Below, one piece after another: positions 11,297-22,320 of a stretch of DNA of 64,000 nucleotides. This DNA comes from Bidens hawaiensis (Eukaryota; Streptophyta; Magnoliopsida; Asterales; Asteraceae): the NCBI GenBank assembly GCA_021521415.1, contig JAIQDT010000028.1:471001-535000 (forward strand), written 5' to 3'. Both the position numbers and the translations under genes were made by a program. Position 1 is the stretch's first letter. Each line of letters opens with the position of its first letter. Below the pieces are notes generated by a model that ran no database searches, was not told the origin of the DNA, and was given only the letters and a program-made list of their open reading frames with translations.

Positions 11297-11359
11297 TAGT
11301 CGTTGCTTCAACCTTTCAAAGTCGTTTACTTTATTCTCGATCACTTTCATCACTTCATC

Positions 11360-12120
11360 ATGCCTTCACAACCAAAAACCAGTTCCATTTTTGCTCCAGT
11401 GGTCAGCACTGCTTGAAGTGTTAACCCTAGTCTTCCGCTAATTCCCAAGAAGAACGCTTAGCCCAGAGGAGAACTTCCAACATACTCAGGAACCTCTACA
11501 CGCATAGATCTGGTTATTTCTAACAGTGATATTCTTTCTTTGATGAAACATGTAAAAACTCACATGGAGCAGCAAGAAAAGAAGCCAAGGCAGGAGGCTA
11601 CTCCAATCATGCCCAGAGCTCTTGTTTTTGATTCTCTAGGATCATCTATCCTCAAGAATCACGGATATTTGGGGGAACATCCAACAAGGGCTCCGTCTCA
11701 GCAACAGTCAGGATACTGGGGAAATTATCCTCCGGTATCCTTGGAACTATCCAGACCTATGAGGCCAGTCTCCATCAACGTGTCACCTCGTTCAACCGTC
11801 CTAGCCAGCTTATTTTCGTCAGGATCTCCCATTGTATCCTTGGAAGTATACGTGGGGGATGACATCCCTATGCAAACATCGCCTTATCCTGAAGCTACTT
11901 TCACTGGAGCCATAAGTCGTCAAAGCTCAGGATACCAGATGCCTGGCTCGATCTCGGTAATTATTTACTTAATGCGAATTTATACACTAATCATGGATCT
12001 GTGCAGGATAAGGGGATATCCCCTGAGATAGCGATGGAATTGCAAAAAAATGAAGGATATGATTTCCAATATCCCTGGGAAAAAACGTCCAATATCGGAA
12101 GTTCCCGCAGGCAGCCACAG
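11360..12120 (+). pseudogene. Tat-1b gag, N-terminal part
   Basis: The start MPSQPKTSSIFAPVVSTA matches MASQPKTSSIFAPVVTTA of Tat-1a. Stop codons interrupt it almost at once. A long open stretch (11540-12031) encodes HMEQQEKKPRQEATPIMPRA and a Pro/Ser-rich region like that of the sister gag. The gag sequence ends abruptly at about 12120 (AGGCAGCCACAG) and is followed by an inverted LTR fragment, with roughly 230 bp of gag missing compared with Tat-1a. Confidence 0.8.
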
Positions 12121-12660
12121 TTGCTTGGTTGAAATGAATGCAAAAATTGTTAGAACACAAGGATTAGTTGCGAGGAAAAAACCTGTTATCCTGAGGATAA
12201 CAAGAAAAAAACCCGGGTGGTGAAAACTATCACCACCAGTTTATTAATAACAAAAATTTGTTACAATTGGTGGAGCTTCAACTGGATCGTGATTACAGAG
12301 TGCGAGTACTACTAAGTCTCGAATGATAATGTGTGTGTTTTGATCCGAGTTATAGCTCTATTTATATACAAAGATAGCTAACTAGAACTCCTAATTATCT
12401 GGGAGCTTATGACTTCTTCCAGTTAGCCGTTATACTCCACGATCTTTATTAAGCATGTGGTAGCTGAAGTAGTTGAATAATAATCCGAGTCTTAAGTGAA
12501 TCATGGGAACATTAGCAGACCTGGTAAATAACAAAAACAGCCATCGACCCGTTAGTTATAAAATATATTAAGGATACCCGTTTCTTGGGAGTATGCTGTG
12601 TCCTTGAGTTATCCTAAATATATTGCGTGATAAGGATACCGAAAATCCGAGCCCTAACAA
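12121..12660 (-). mobile_element. Inverted Tat-1 LTR fragment inside Tat-1b gag
   Basis: On the minus strand this aligns with the Tat-1a LTR from its TGTTAG start almost to its end, but about 70 bp of the sense 3' end is missing and no primer site or target-site duplication is visible. It replaces a piece of gag rather than splitting it. The right junction (CTAACA next to ACTATTACTT) shares CTAACA with the sister gag. Confidence 0.78.
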
Positions 12661-13600
12661 CTATTACTTCATTTGCTCATTTGATTAACTTGTTCAATAA
12701 TCAGTTTTCTTGTAGTAGATCTTTTGAGAAAATGACAGGCGATTTGTATAGAATAATTAAGTATAATAATGATCCTTAAGGTATTACAAAACTAGATTTA
12801 GCAGGTAAACTTTGGACATCCCCAACCTCGATATGGCAGCTGCTGTCGAAGCTCTCAAGATGGGATTAAAGAAGGATTTTCCGTTACATGACGATCTTGT
12901 CATGACACCATGCTGGAATCTCGATGAAGTTAGACATAGGGCTTTAAGATGCATATGCTTGGAGGATGAAAAGAAGGCTCATGGAAGCTTGGTTATCCCA
13001 AGATACGAGTCTACCAATAGAAAATCAGATTCTCCACAAAAATTCTCCAAACCTAAGCCTTATTCCAAACAAGATAGTCCTAGGATAAATGCTGTGGAAG
13101 AAGACGAGGATGATGATGAAAAGTATCCTAAACTTTCTGAATATATTTTTAATATTAATATAAGTGGTGTGATATGTGCCATGCAGGATTTAGGTGACAA
13201 GGCTAGATGACCCAAGAAAAATAAAAAGTCTGGATTCAGCAAAGATAAGTCCAAATGGTGTGCATACCATGAAGACTTCGGCCATCGCACTAACGATTGT
13301 ATCGCACTTCGGAAGGAAATAGGATACCTTCTCATCAAAGGATACCTAAAGGAACTGTTTAGAAAGAACAAGAACAAGAATCAGGATCCTGCCAAGATAC
13401 TTGAAAGGGCACCGTCTCCACCACCCGGAGCAAAGGTCAATGCCTTTATCTCCGGAGGATCGGACATCTGTGGAACTTCATACTCAACGGCCAAGAAGCG
13501 TGCTAGAGAAACAAAGATGGAAAATGGAGAAATACCTTTCCGTACCTCCACATTGACTTCCCAAAGGACCATATCCTTCAAAGATAAGGATCGATGTGAT
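12661..13600 (+). pseudogene. Tat-1b gag, C-terminal part
   Basis: The gag core resumes (KMTGDLYRI, then IPNLDMAAAVEALKMGLKK) and runs through an acidic stretch (EEDEDDDEKYP) to QDLGDKAR. There TGG has become TGA at 13208-13210. It continues with a zinc-knuckle-like segment CAYHEDFGHRTNDC near 13260 and a basic/Ser-rich tail. A further stop lies near 13603 before protease. Numerous lesions exclude function. Confidence 0.8.
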
Positions 13601-13624
13601 CTTTAGGATCCACACCATGATGGT

Positions 13625-14059
13625 TTGGTAATTACATTAAGCATAGCTAACTGTTTTGTGCACAGGATACCTATTGATGGCGGGAGCTCCGTGAACATCA
13701 TCCATCTTGATTCTTTGAAGAAAATAGATATCTCGGAAACTGAGATTATCCCAAGATCCTCAGTTCTCGTAGGATTCAGTGGAGAGACCAAGAATACATT
13801 AGGAGATATCAAACTTCCAGTATACATAGAGGGAGTAAACACTCTACAAAAATTCTGTGTTATTGACTCATTATCTTGTTGTAATGTGATCTTAGGCAGG
13901 CCTTGGATCAATAACATGAAGGCGGAACCCTCAACATACCATCAATTTGTGAAACTTCTAAGTCCTTGGGGAGTTATCAAGATAGAAAGTGACCAACAAG
14001 ACGCAAAGGATTGTTATGCATCATTAGTGAAGTCGGCTGTAAAACCTACTCCAGCATAG
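13625..14059 (+). pseudogene. Tat-1b aspartic protease
   Basis: The active-site region reads PIDGGSSVNIIHLDSLKK, with the catalytic Asp present, followed by GFSGETKNTLGDIKLPVYIEG and CCNVILGRPWI. It is open across the domain and ends at a TAG at 14057-14059, where RT would follow. This copy and the Tat-1a copy have about the same length and spacing. Confidence 0.85.
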
Positions 14060-14107
14060 CAATTACAGAAACAACCAGGGGAGGTCCTGCAAGCTAGAGA
14101 ACAAGAT

Positions 14108-15445
14108 GTGAAAGAAGTATCCTTGGATCCTCAGGACACAGAGATCAAAGTTTTGTTAGGATCAGGAATGCCTGAGGATATTGAGCAAGGATTGATATCT
14201 TTCTTAAAGAAAAGAGCTTCCACCTTCGCCTGGAAACATGAGGATATGGCAGGTATCTCTAAATCTATCATTATTCATAAACTTGGTATAGATAACTCTT
14301 TCAGGCCAGTGCATCAAAAGCGAAGAAAATTTGCTCCTAAAAGAAACGTCATCATACAAGAAGAAGTGGAGAAACTACTCAAAACCAAGATGATAAGAGA
14401 GGTCCATTATCCTAGAATCTTAGCCAACTTGGTGGTAGTCCAAAAAAAGAATAAGAAATGGAGAGTGTGTGTGGACTACACAGACCTGAACAAGGCATGT
14501 CCCAAAGATCCCTTTCCACTTCCACACATCGATTCAATGGTAGATGCAACTGCTGGTCACAAGATACTAACCTTCATGGACGCATCCTCAAGATTTCAAC
14601 AAATACAAATGGAACCATCAAATCAAGAAGACATAGCCTTCATGACTCCCATAGGTATATAATGTTATATTACAATGCCTTTTGGACTAAAAAATGCAGG
14701 TACAACATACCAAAGGCTGGTAAACATGATGTTCAAAGACTAACTGGGGGACCCGATGGAAGTCTACATAGACGACATGGTGGTGAAATCAAGAAGAGCT
14801 AAGGATCACCTTATTGACTTTGTGACAGCATTTGATAACCTGGATAAGTACAGCATGAAGTTGAATCATGCCAAGTGCCACTTTGGTGTCAAAGAAGGAA
14901 AATTCCTAGGATACATGGTCACCAAAAGGGGAATAGAAGCAAGCCCCGAGCAGATCAGAGCTATCATAGATATAAAATCACCAAGAAGCGTCAAGAATGT
15001 CCAAAGGTTGACTGGAAGAATAACGTCTCTCACCAAGTTTATCTCACGATCTTCAGAGAAGTGCAAAGACTTCTACGATATCCTAAGGAAGAATCAAAAA
15101 TTCGAATGGGGAGATAAGCAAGAAAGGGCGCTGGTATCTCTGAAGGAATACTTATCCTCAGCTCAACTCTTGATGAAGCCAGTCAATGGTGAACCGCTAT
15201 CCTTGTACTTAGCAGTTTCAAGGAGTGCAATAAGCGTTGTCATAGTCATGGATCACGAAGGTCAACAACATCCGGTATACTATGTAAGTAAAAGCCTATT
15301 AGATGTTGAATCCATATATTCTTATCTTGAAAAATTAATTTTGGCACTTATAATGGCTTCTACCAAATTAAGACATTACTTCGAAACTCATGTTATTCAT
15401 GTAAAAACTAACTATCCTATTAAGGTTGTTTTGAGAAAACCATAA
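14108..15445 (+). pseudogene. Tat-1b reverse transcriptase and RNase H
   Basis: One reading frame carries the whole RT, interrupted by two TAA codons near 14660 and 14741. Motifs in order are STFAWKHEDMAGI, NLVVVQKKNKKWRVCV, LNKACPKDPFPLPHID, FMDASSRFQQ, MPFGLKNAGTTYQRL and the active site EVYIDDMVVKS. The YIDD variant of YxDD keeps both Asp. Then come FLGYMVTKRGIEASPEQ and a gypsy RNase H region (LYLAVSRSAISVVIV, PVYYVSKSLLDVE). The frame stops at 15443-15445 within the RNase H tail. It is readable but not translatable as one protein. Confidence 0.88.
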
Positions 15446-16262
15446 ATGTCAGGTAGGATGGCAAAGTGGGCTGTGAAACTTAGTGCATACAATATCTTGT
15501 ATGAACCAAGCACGGCCATTAAATCTCAGGCACTTGCCGACTTTGTGCCTGATTTTAGCCCAGATATTCTTGGAGAAGTAGAAAAAGAAATTTAACAATT
15601 GGACGTAAAGAAAAGTTGGACTTTGTATACAGATGGAGCCTCTAACATAAGAGGAACATGTTTAGGTATCATGCTAAAATCGTCACAGGGGGACATTATA
15701 TCTCTATCTTTATCTTGTGAATTTCAGGCTACTAATCATGGTTGAATATGAAGCCTTAGTAGCAGGATTACAATTAGCCAAGGATATGAAGGTCATGTAT
15801 CTTCAGGTTTATGTTGATTCCTTGTTGTTAGCTAACCATTTTAACGGTTCTTATGCAGTAAATGCAGAAAATTTATCAAAATATTTAGAAATAGTTAAGC
15901 AATTAGCTATGTGTTTCGAGATGTTTGATATAGTGCAGGCACCTAGAAAAGAAAACGCTGAAGTAAATGCCTTAGCGAATTTAGCATCAGCTCTCAAGAT
16001 ACCAGAAGTCATCAAGATACCTATCGTTCATAACTTGACCCCAGAAACGAAGGAAAACCACGAAGTCATGGATACTTGAAATGCTGAAGATAATCAAGTA
16101 TCCTAGACCCGTCCCATAATACGGTATCTCTAGGATAATGATATCTCAGAAGGAGAAAACCCTAGAGCCATTTGAATGAAGGTAACCCAGTATATTATTC
16201 TAAATAATATTTTGTATAGAAAGTCACTTGCAGGTCCATACTTGAGATGCTTGAAACATCAT
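15446..16262 (+). pseudogene. Tat-1b archaeal-type RNase H and start of integrase
   Basis: After MAKWAVKLSAYNILYEPS comes the second RNase H domain: LYTDGASNIRGTCLGIML (first catalytic Asp in TDGAS), a frameshift near 15739, then EYEALVAGLQLAKDMKV (Glu), VYVDSLLLANHFNGSY (Asp) and RKENAEVNALANLAS. This extra domain is specific to Tat-lineage elements. The following 180 bp encode a decayed integrase start (RPIIRYLR, NILYRKSLAGPYLRCL), which ends where an inverted LTR fragment begins. Confidence 0.8.
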
Positions 16263-16512
16263 TGTTTTGGTGAAAAATTAACAAGTGTAATTTTGTAACC
16301 AAATTAGTGAGTGAGGCATGGTGCTTGGTTGAAATAAATTCAAAAATGCTAGAACACAAGGATTTGTTGCGAGGAAAAAACCCATTATTCTGAGAATAAT
16401 AAGAAAAAAACCCCGGGTGGTGAAAACTATCACCACCAGTTTATTATTAATCAAAATCGGTTACAAGTGGTGGAGCTAATTGGATCGTGATTACAATGTG
16501 CGAGTACTGCTA
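16263..16512 (-). mobile_element. Inverted Tat-1 LTR fragment
   Basis: It starts TGTTTTGGTGAAA and matches the internal-side 250 bp of the Tat-1a LTR in the same (minus) orientation. It is cut within the string GAGTACTGCTA by LTR A2. No primer site lies to its left, so it is either a 3' LTR remnant or part of a solo LTR that landed in Tat-1b integrase. Confidence 0.75.
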
Positions 16513-17463
16513 TGTAACGCTCATTACTTACGGTTAAATGATTTAAACATGTAAAGTTGTGTACATCTCACGGGTTTATCTGGAGTTTCTCGGAGACCTT
16601 CTCATCTTCCCGTTACGTAAAACTAATTAAAATTTTTAACCAAGTATCGCATCTTTGAAATTTGGAGGGGTTAGAGTGTAAAAGTTTCATATTATAAACA
16701 AAACCCTAATCCTCCCCTTCCCCTTGGTCCGATCGACGAACAGCAGCCACCCCCACCCCCCGATTTTCTATTTTGTAGCCAAGTTAAGGGCGTAAAACTT
16801 CAATTGAAGATTAGTCCTATGTTCCCTCAAGTCTTTTACGCTTTAATTGGTCATTATAACTCGCTTATTGATTGTTAAATTGCATGTTTTAAGCTTACCG
16901 GATGGCTGTCCATTCTAGTATTTTTGGGGCTGTTTTGGTTAAGGTTTTTGCTCCGTAATCTTCCTAGTTATGTCTTGTATAAGAAACTTGAGTATGGTAA
17001 ATTTTGGCATTCGTTAGGTTGATCAATTGTTGATGATGCGAAAACTAGAATTCGGGTGACTAGTTTGTGAATTGTGATGTCTAGCGCGTTGTTTGAGTGA
17101 ACTAACAACCAATTAGAATGTTGTAGCCTCGGTATGAGTTGTGGGCTGTAAGAGACTGAATTTTAAAGGTAATGGGGCTGAATTGGTTGTCGGTTACTCA
17201 AACGGGTCGGTACAACGCGCATTCGCGTTTATTGAATAGTTGGTGCGTTGTGTTTGCGGGTTACCGACCCATTCAACTCGTGTAGCATCATGTGGACTTG
17301 TTGGCTATGAATTCATCATATTGGGTCCACATGGGGCTGAGTTGGATGTTATTTGCCTAAACAATTCTTAAACGCGCACGTTAGTCTCACCTAGTGCTTC
17401 CGAAGGTAATTTGGGAATTCTTTGTTCTCGGGAGTGACTATGGGTTGTCGTTTTGGTAAATAT
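16513..17463 (+). mobile_element. Partial LTR A2 (chromovirus type)
   Basis: It begins TGTAACGCTCATT and is colinear with LTR A3 (46279-48442) over about 950 bp, including AACTAACAACCAATT and the GGGTCGGTACAACGC block. It is broken at 17464 by an inverted LTR B2. I could not find the remaining half further right. The part present includes a strong inverted-repeat cluster (17085-17220). Confidence 0.75.
17085..17220 (+). repeat. Inverted-repeat cluster in LTR A2
   Basis: Arm GCGTTGTTTGAG...AACAACCAATT (17085-17115) faces AATTGGTTGT...CTCAAAC...ACAACGCG (17182-17220). A second pairing uses GGGTCGGTACAACGC and ACCGACCC further right. LTR A3 has the same arrangement at 46853-46995. Confidence 0.65.
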
Positions 17464-17789
17464 TGTAAAACCCCGGCTAAAGCGGAAATGCCTGAGTGTG
17501 ACGTATAGATTGCTCAAACACACGTGACACTATTAGGTGACCATAATAACATTATTTCATTTAAATCATCATGTAACACAACTTTATCATACAATACAAG
17601 TTGAAACAATAAATAAGTAAATGATAAGTTGTTCTTTGAATATCATATAGGCATGTTATGTGTCTTCTAACTTTCATCCTCGTATCTTTACACCTGTAAC
17701 ATATGTATAAAATAAAGTCAGCTATGAACATAGCTGGTGAGTTCTCACAGTTTTATATACATACATAAAAATCATACAATTCATGGACA

Positions 17790-17960
17790 AGTGATAAACG
17801 AGCAAGTAAGTCCTTTCCAGTTGGTAACAACCAACGTACTTGGGTAATCGCGCAAGTAAGGTCCTTTCCAATTGGTAGCAACCAACGTACTTGGATAATG
17901 AGACCCTTTTCCACTAGATACAAATGGACCGGAGTGCAAATGGGAGCGTATGATCATACT
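17790..17960 (-). repeat. Tandem repeat in LTR B2
   Basis: About three copies of a 60-65 bp unit contain CCAACTGGAAAGGAC and ACGTTGGTTG on the minus strand. The same repeat occupies 44863-45010 in LTR B1. Confidence 0.75.
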
Positions 17961-18944
17961 TAATGAGGCTTCCCAACGTGCAAGTAATATTCGTGCAAGT
18001 AATATAAGTAACACACAAGTCCATATACGAATTGTAGTTTTGTAATAGAAGAAGTCAATACTTGAATTTTAATATGGATAGATATGCTACCCCAAAACAT
18101 TAAAACATTAAAAAAAAGGGTGGTGAAAAACAGACCTCGAAATCGACGATAAACTTGTAATAAAAAACCATAAGCATGATAACAAGACCGAAGCAACCGA
18201 ATATCTCGAACTATAAAATAAATAATACAAATATTTAACGACTAACTAACGGGATTAATAAAGTATAATTTGTTGGGAATATATCTTATTGTATTATAAT
18301 TTCTACTAATTTCAAGGCATTTGACAATTTTACTATTATTTTATATTTTAACAAAATTTTAACGATTTAAAGTTTTAATATTATATGATTAATAACTTAA
18401 CGTAAATATGAGAAATATGGTATTTACGGGTCATATCTCGAAAAATAATTATGCGGTGGAATTAATGTTAACGAATTAAAAACATAATGAATTGATTTTA
18501 AAGTAACGGAATTATAAACAAATTTTAATAGTTTGACGAAATATGTAAATATTAGTTCAACTAAAAATATTTAATTTAATAATGGAATTTCATTATACTT
18601 AAGAATCACCAATTTTAACGATATAAGATTAATCTCAAAAATAATTATTTTATCGTTTTATAAAGTTAAAGAAAAAGTAATAATATATTATAATATTAAT
18701 GGTCGTGGAAAATAAGAACGAAAGTTGGTTTTTTTTATATGGAAACTTACGAAATATAATTTATAATTATTTTATAAAAATTTTATTTAGTTACAATAAT
18801 GATAATAAATAATGTTAATTGATTTGTAATAATCTATAATAATTAACTTGATTTATAATAAAAGAAATAATTTTATTATTATGCTTTTTAATTAATATAA
18901 TAAAGAGAAAAGGGTTTAAAAAATATACCAAACAAATTTGCCTT

Positions 18945-19013
18945 GCCCCGGTTTCGAACCCGGGTCTGCTGTTAGAAACACAGATTCACCAACCACTAGA
19001 GCAGCATGTAATT
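18945..19013 (-). other. tRNA-like segment in LTR B2
   Basis: The minus strand reads GCTCTAGTGGTTGGTG (box A-like) and then CCGGGTTCGAAACCGGG, a perfect 5-bp T-stem around TTCGAAA with a box B match. The anticodon arm is poor and the acceptor stem does not pair, so a functional tRNA is unlikely. Confidence 0.55.
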
Positions 19014-19415
19014 TTGGTAAGAAATGAGAACCAGTTATATATATATATTGATATACGATATCATCTTCTTCATTATAAACCCTAAATCTCTAATCTGCAA
19101 AGCCGTTCCTTGTTTATTAAAATGACTTAGGGGTTTCGTTTAGCATTGAAAATATATGAAAACCCATATAAAAATTACCTGGAACCTTGAAGATTTGAGG
19201 GTGAAACGACGGTTGGCCGGACTCGCTATTTGGACAATGCTTTACTGGACATAGAGAGTTTTTTTGATTACTTTGAGGTTGAGGACGAGCTGAGACAATG
19301 ATTTAGGTTCTATATATAGTGCCAATTGAAACGAATATTCGTTAATTCGTGTTAATTAGTTAGGCCGATTTTCCGGCGAGTATTACGTGATTATAGAACG
19401 ACTTTTAGAATGTTA

Positions 19416-19967
19416 TAATACAATTAATATATTGATTAGTAATTGTTATGGTCATCTAAATCTATTATACTAAACATACGGGTAAAAAAACGGAATAAAG
19501 GGACTATTCAGCCTCGTGGTACACACACTCCTCACATCGTCACTAAGATAAGCCCTAAGTCAATTGCAACCAGTGAAGCAACGTGAGATCGATTTTGAGT
19601 TCGTGTTCTAGCCGCAACCCTATATCGTTGTTCTCTTTCAATTATTAATCATTTAAGGTGATTGAATATAGGTTTTAGGTCGCTTTTTCACCATATACAA
19701 AACCCTCTGTAAATTTTAATTGACAGGGGGTGTAGAGTCGTCAATTAAACTTAGGGTTCTTAAGTATTTGGGATACTTGATCAAATATTATAAGTATAAT
19801 TGTTTTCATCTTATAACTAACTTACAACTTAACCCAGATGGCCATGCAGATACTTTTAAGCATCGGCCTGGGGCGCAGGTTCGATTCCCCCACGCCTAGT
19901 TTTTGTATATCTTTATGATATTTTTTATTTATTCCCTTTACTTTAATATAGCTTTCTTAAAACTAAC

Positions 19968-20000
<33 letters not shown>
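19416..20000. other. Unassigned segment with a tRNA-like relic
   Basis: No coding potential is seen. At 19831-19897 TGGCCATGCAG (box A-like, 19839) and GGTTCGATTCC (perfect box B, 19878-19888) are spaced about 40 nt apart, as in tRNAs and tRNA-derived SINEs. The stems do not fold into a full cloverleaf. The segment ends in a (TA)n run at about 19970-20000. Confidence 0.45.
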
Positions 20001-20006
<6 letters not shown>

Positions 20007-20092
20007 GAACCGAACCTCATCAAACTTCAAAATAAATTCTCAGTTTAACGTTTTTCGTACAATATGAACTTTGGTGAGGTTCGGTTCGTAAA
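20001..20092. repeat. Foldback element in a TA microsatellite
   Basis: Arms of about 25 bp, ATTTATGAACCGAACCTCAT and its near-complement ending GAGGTTCGGTTCGTAAAT, enclose about 42 bp. TA runs flank both sides. This looks like a very short MITE whose target was TA-rich. Confidence 0.6.
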
Positions 20093-20108
20093 TATATATA
20101 TATATATA

Positions 20109-20980
20109 CTAGATTTTACTCCCCGTATTACGGAGGTTGTTTTACATTATTTATTTTTAATATTTTTATATGTATATTTAGATTTTAATTTTATTTATTG
20201 TAAGAAAGTTAATAATTAATATACTTGAGGTTTAATGATGAAATGGTTTCACAAATAAATGATATGTTATAATCTGGTTTAAAAGCTATCTGGGTTTGGT
20301 GATACCTATTACCCGTTTATTTTTTTTTATTATAAAATTGTTTCTTAATTATAAATAATATCTTTTTTAAAATAAAATAGGATATTAATTTTTAGTATAT
20401 TCTTATTTTATAGGATTTTCATATCAAATATTTGATGGGATTATTTTTTAATATAATGAGATGTTATAACTCGTTTAAGAGCTATCTGGGTTTGGTGAGA
20501 CCTTTACCCGTGAATTCGGGTCAAATGCGTGAGACGCCTTTATTTACAAATAAAGTAATATGATGGTTTGAGAGTATGATTGTTTTACATTTTTTGTTTT
20601 TTAATATTTATTTTTTGGAATTTAATTTTCTTTATTGTAAGAAAGTTAATAATATACTGAGGATTTGATGATGAAAGGGTTTCATAAATAAATGATATGT
20701 TATAACCCGTTTAAAAGCTATCTGGATTTGGTGACCCATGACCCGCTTATGTTTTTTTCTATAAAATTGTTTATTAATTATAAATAATATCTTTTTCTTT
20801 TTAAATTTGATATTAAATTTTAGTATATCCCTATTTTATAGGATTTTAATATCAAATAACTGGTAAGATTAATTTTTAATTTAATAAGATGTTATAACCC
20901 GTTTAAGACCTATCTGGTTTTGGTAAGACCCATACCCACGAATTTGGGTTAAATCAATTAGAGGCCTCAATTTAAAAATC
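20109..20980 (-). mobile_element. Helitron-like 3' terminus with tandem internal repeats
   Basis: On the minus strand CTCCGTAATACGGGGAG (short hairpin) is followed by TAAAATCTAG and host T, as at Helitron 3' ends (CTAG, A/T target). To its right are two roughly 430-bp tandem copies, each with two half-copies of a motif around GCTATCTGGGTTTGGTGA, at about 20264, 20461, 20697 and 20889. I could not find the 5' TC end. Confidence 0.5.
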
Positions 20981-21049
20981 AAGAAATCTGGTAACTTCCA
21001 TAAAAGGGGGGAGCGACCACATCGCGACACATAGGATTCTTTGGTTTTC

Positions 21050-21051
<2 letters not shown>

Positions 21052-21116
<65 letters not shown>
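21052..21116. repeat. (TA)n microsatellite
   Basis: About 32 uninterrupted TA units, the longest run in the window. Confidence 0.95.
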
Positions 21117-21118
<2 letters not shown>

Positions 21119-22320
21119 ACATTTATAAACTTATATATATATTGTCTCGATCTAAAAACCTAACATATATATATTTTTTATGAATATTAAACTAAAGATA
21201 ATGTTACCCTCCTAAACGAATTGATTATTACTAAACTTTCAAAACAAGTTTTCGTTAATAAATATATGTTTAAATAATATTAAAATTAGAATCTTATTAT
21301 TTATCGAAAAGGAATGTGTATTATTCATTTATGCATTTATTTTTACCTTCCATAAAATTATATAAAATATGTTATAAATCCCAAATCCGTTATAAGCTCT
21401 TACTTTCATATCTTGGTTCGTTTATATCGTTAGATCAATTCATTTAATTATACTCTAATTAGGAGAATTCGTCAAGACTCCACCGAGGACTAACTATCTA
21501 ATCCGTTTATGGCGAGTCAACAGATTCGGATGAATTAAGTATGCACGCATAGGGTCATTTTCGGGTGTTAATTGTATCGTGTTGTTCTTAGATTCATGTA
21601 TCGAAACTGCTTAAAGCCTTCGTTTTCAAGTTGTATGGTCCTTGCTCAATTTGCTAACTATTATGATTCACCTGCTATGTATTGTCAAGTGTGGTCCTTT
21701 GTAATTCACGCATTGACATGTTGATTAGCTTTGCATTGCATGCTTAATTTCAACAATGATAAATCTAGAGTGTACACACCAGTGATGGAGACAGGATTCT
21801 TTTCTTTTCGATTCGCTACTTTTTGGAAATTTGATTTATAACTATCCGACGTCAAAATTTCTAGGTCAGGTCACATAAAATATATTTACTGACGAAACCA
21901 TAACCTTTTAACTCGGAGTCACAATATACAAATTTTTAAACAGTAGCTAAAACTATAAAAATGTAAAAACAACTGTTAGCTAATAACTTTAACCCGGCCA
22001 TTTTGTCAATAACTTGTTTGATTTATTTTTAGCCAAGTATTTTTCCAATAATAAGTCGGTAACAATAAAAAAAGTATTCTTCAATTATGTATCATGTGAA
22101 AAGAATAAAATTTAACATAAATATACTCTAAAAATGGTAAATAAGTTTTATAAATCTAATTATAAATAGTAAAAGCTATTCCTCAATTATATATTTGCAA
22201 GAAAGAGTAGTAAAAACTCTAGAAAAATAAGATAAACAAATAAATATTCTAATTAAATATAGTAAAAGTTAAATAAAATAAAAACTACCATATAAATATA
22301 TGAAAAATAAAAGACTAGAA
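21117..22320. other. Unassigned AT-rich DNA
   Basis: No open frame of note, terminal repeat or RNA motif was recognised. Confidence 0.4.

Larger units (their letters stand above)
10718..16262 (+). mobile_element. Tat-1b: Ty3/gypsy Tat-lineage element, body
   Basis: After the resumed LTR the order is primer site, gag, protease, RT, RNase H, a second (archaeal-type) RNase H, and the very start of integrase. It is cut at 16262 by an inverted Tat-1 LTR fragment. The archaeal-type RNase H after the normal one is the hallmark of the Tat lineage. The 3' end and 3' LTR are absent. Confidence 0.85.
17464..19415 (-). mobile_element. LTR B2, minus strand (outer boundary uncertain)
   Basis: Read on the minus strand it ends ...CCGGGGTTTTACA at 17464, matching the end of LTR B1 (GGGGTGTTACA at 45350). 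It shares with B1 the conserved 3' module (17690-17755), the CAACTGGAAAGGACC-type tandem repeat (17790-17960), and a tRNA-like box at nearly the same distance from the end (about 1,490 versus 1,480 bp). A TATA-like string CTATATATAGAACC lies near 19307-19320 on the minus strand. The 5' end is placed at the weak match GAATGTTATA near 19415 and may lie further right. Confidence 0.6.

Noticed and set aside
18945..19013. Functional tRNA gene
   Set aside because: The T-arm is perfect but the acceptor stem does not pair and the anticodon arm is irregular.
19831..19897. Functional tRNA gene
   Set aside because: Box B is perfect and spacing is right, but T-stem and acceptor stem fail to pair; kept only as a relic.
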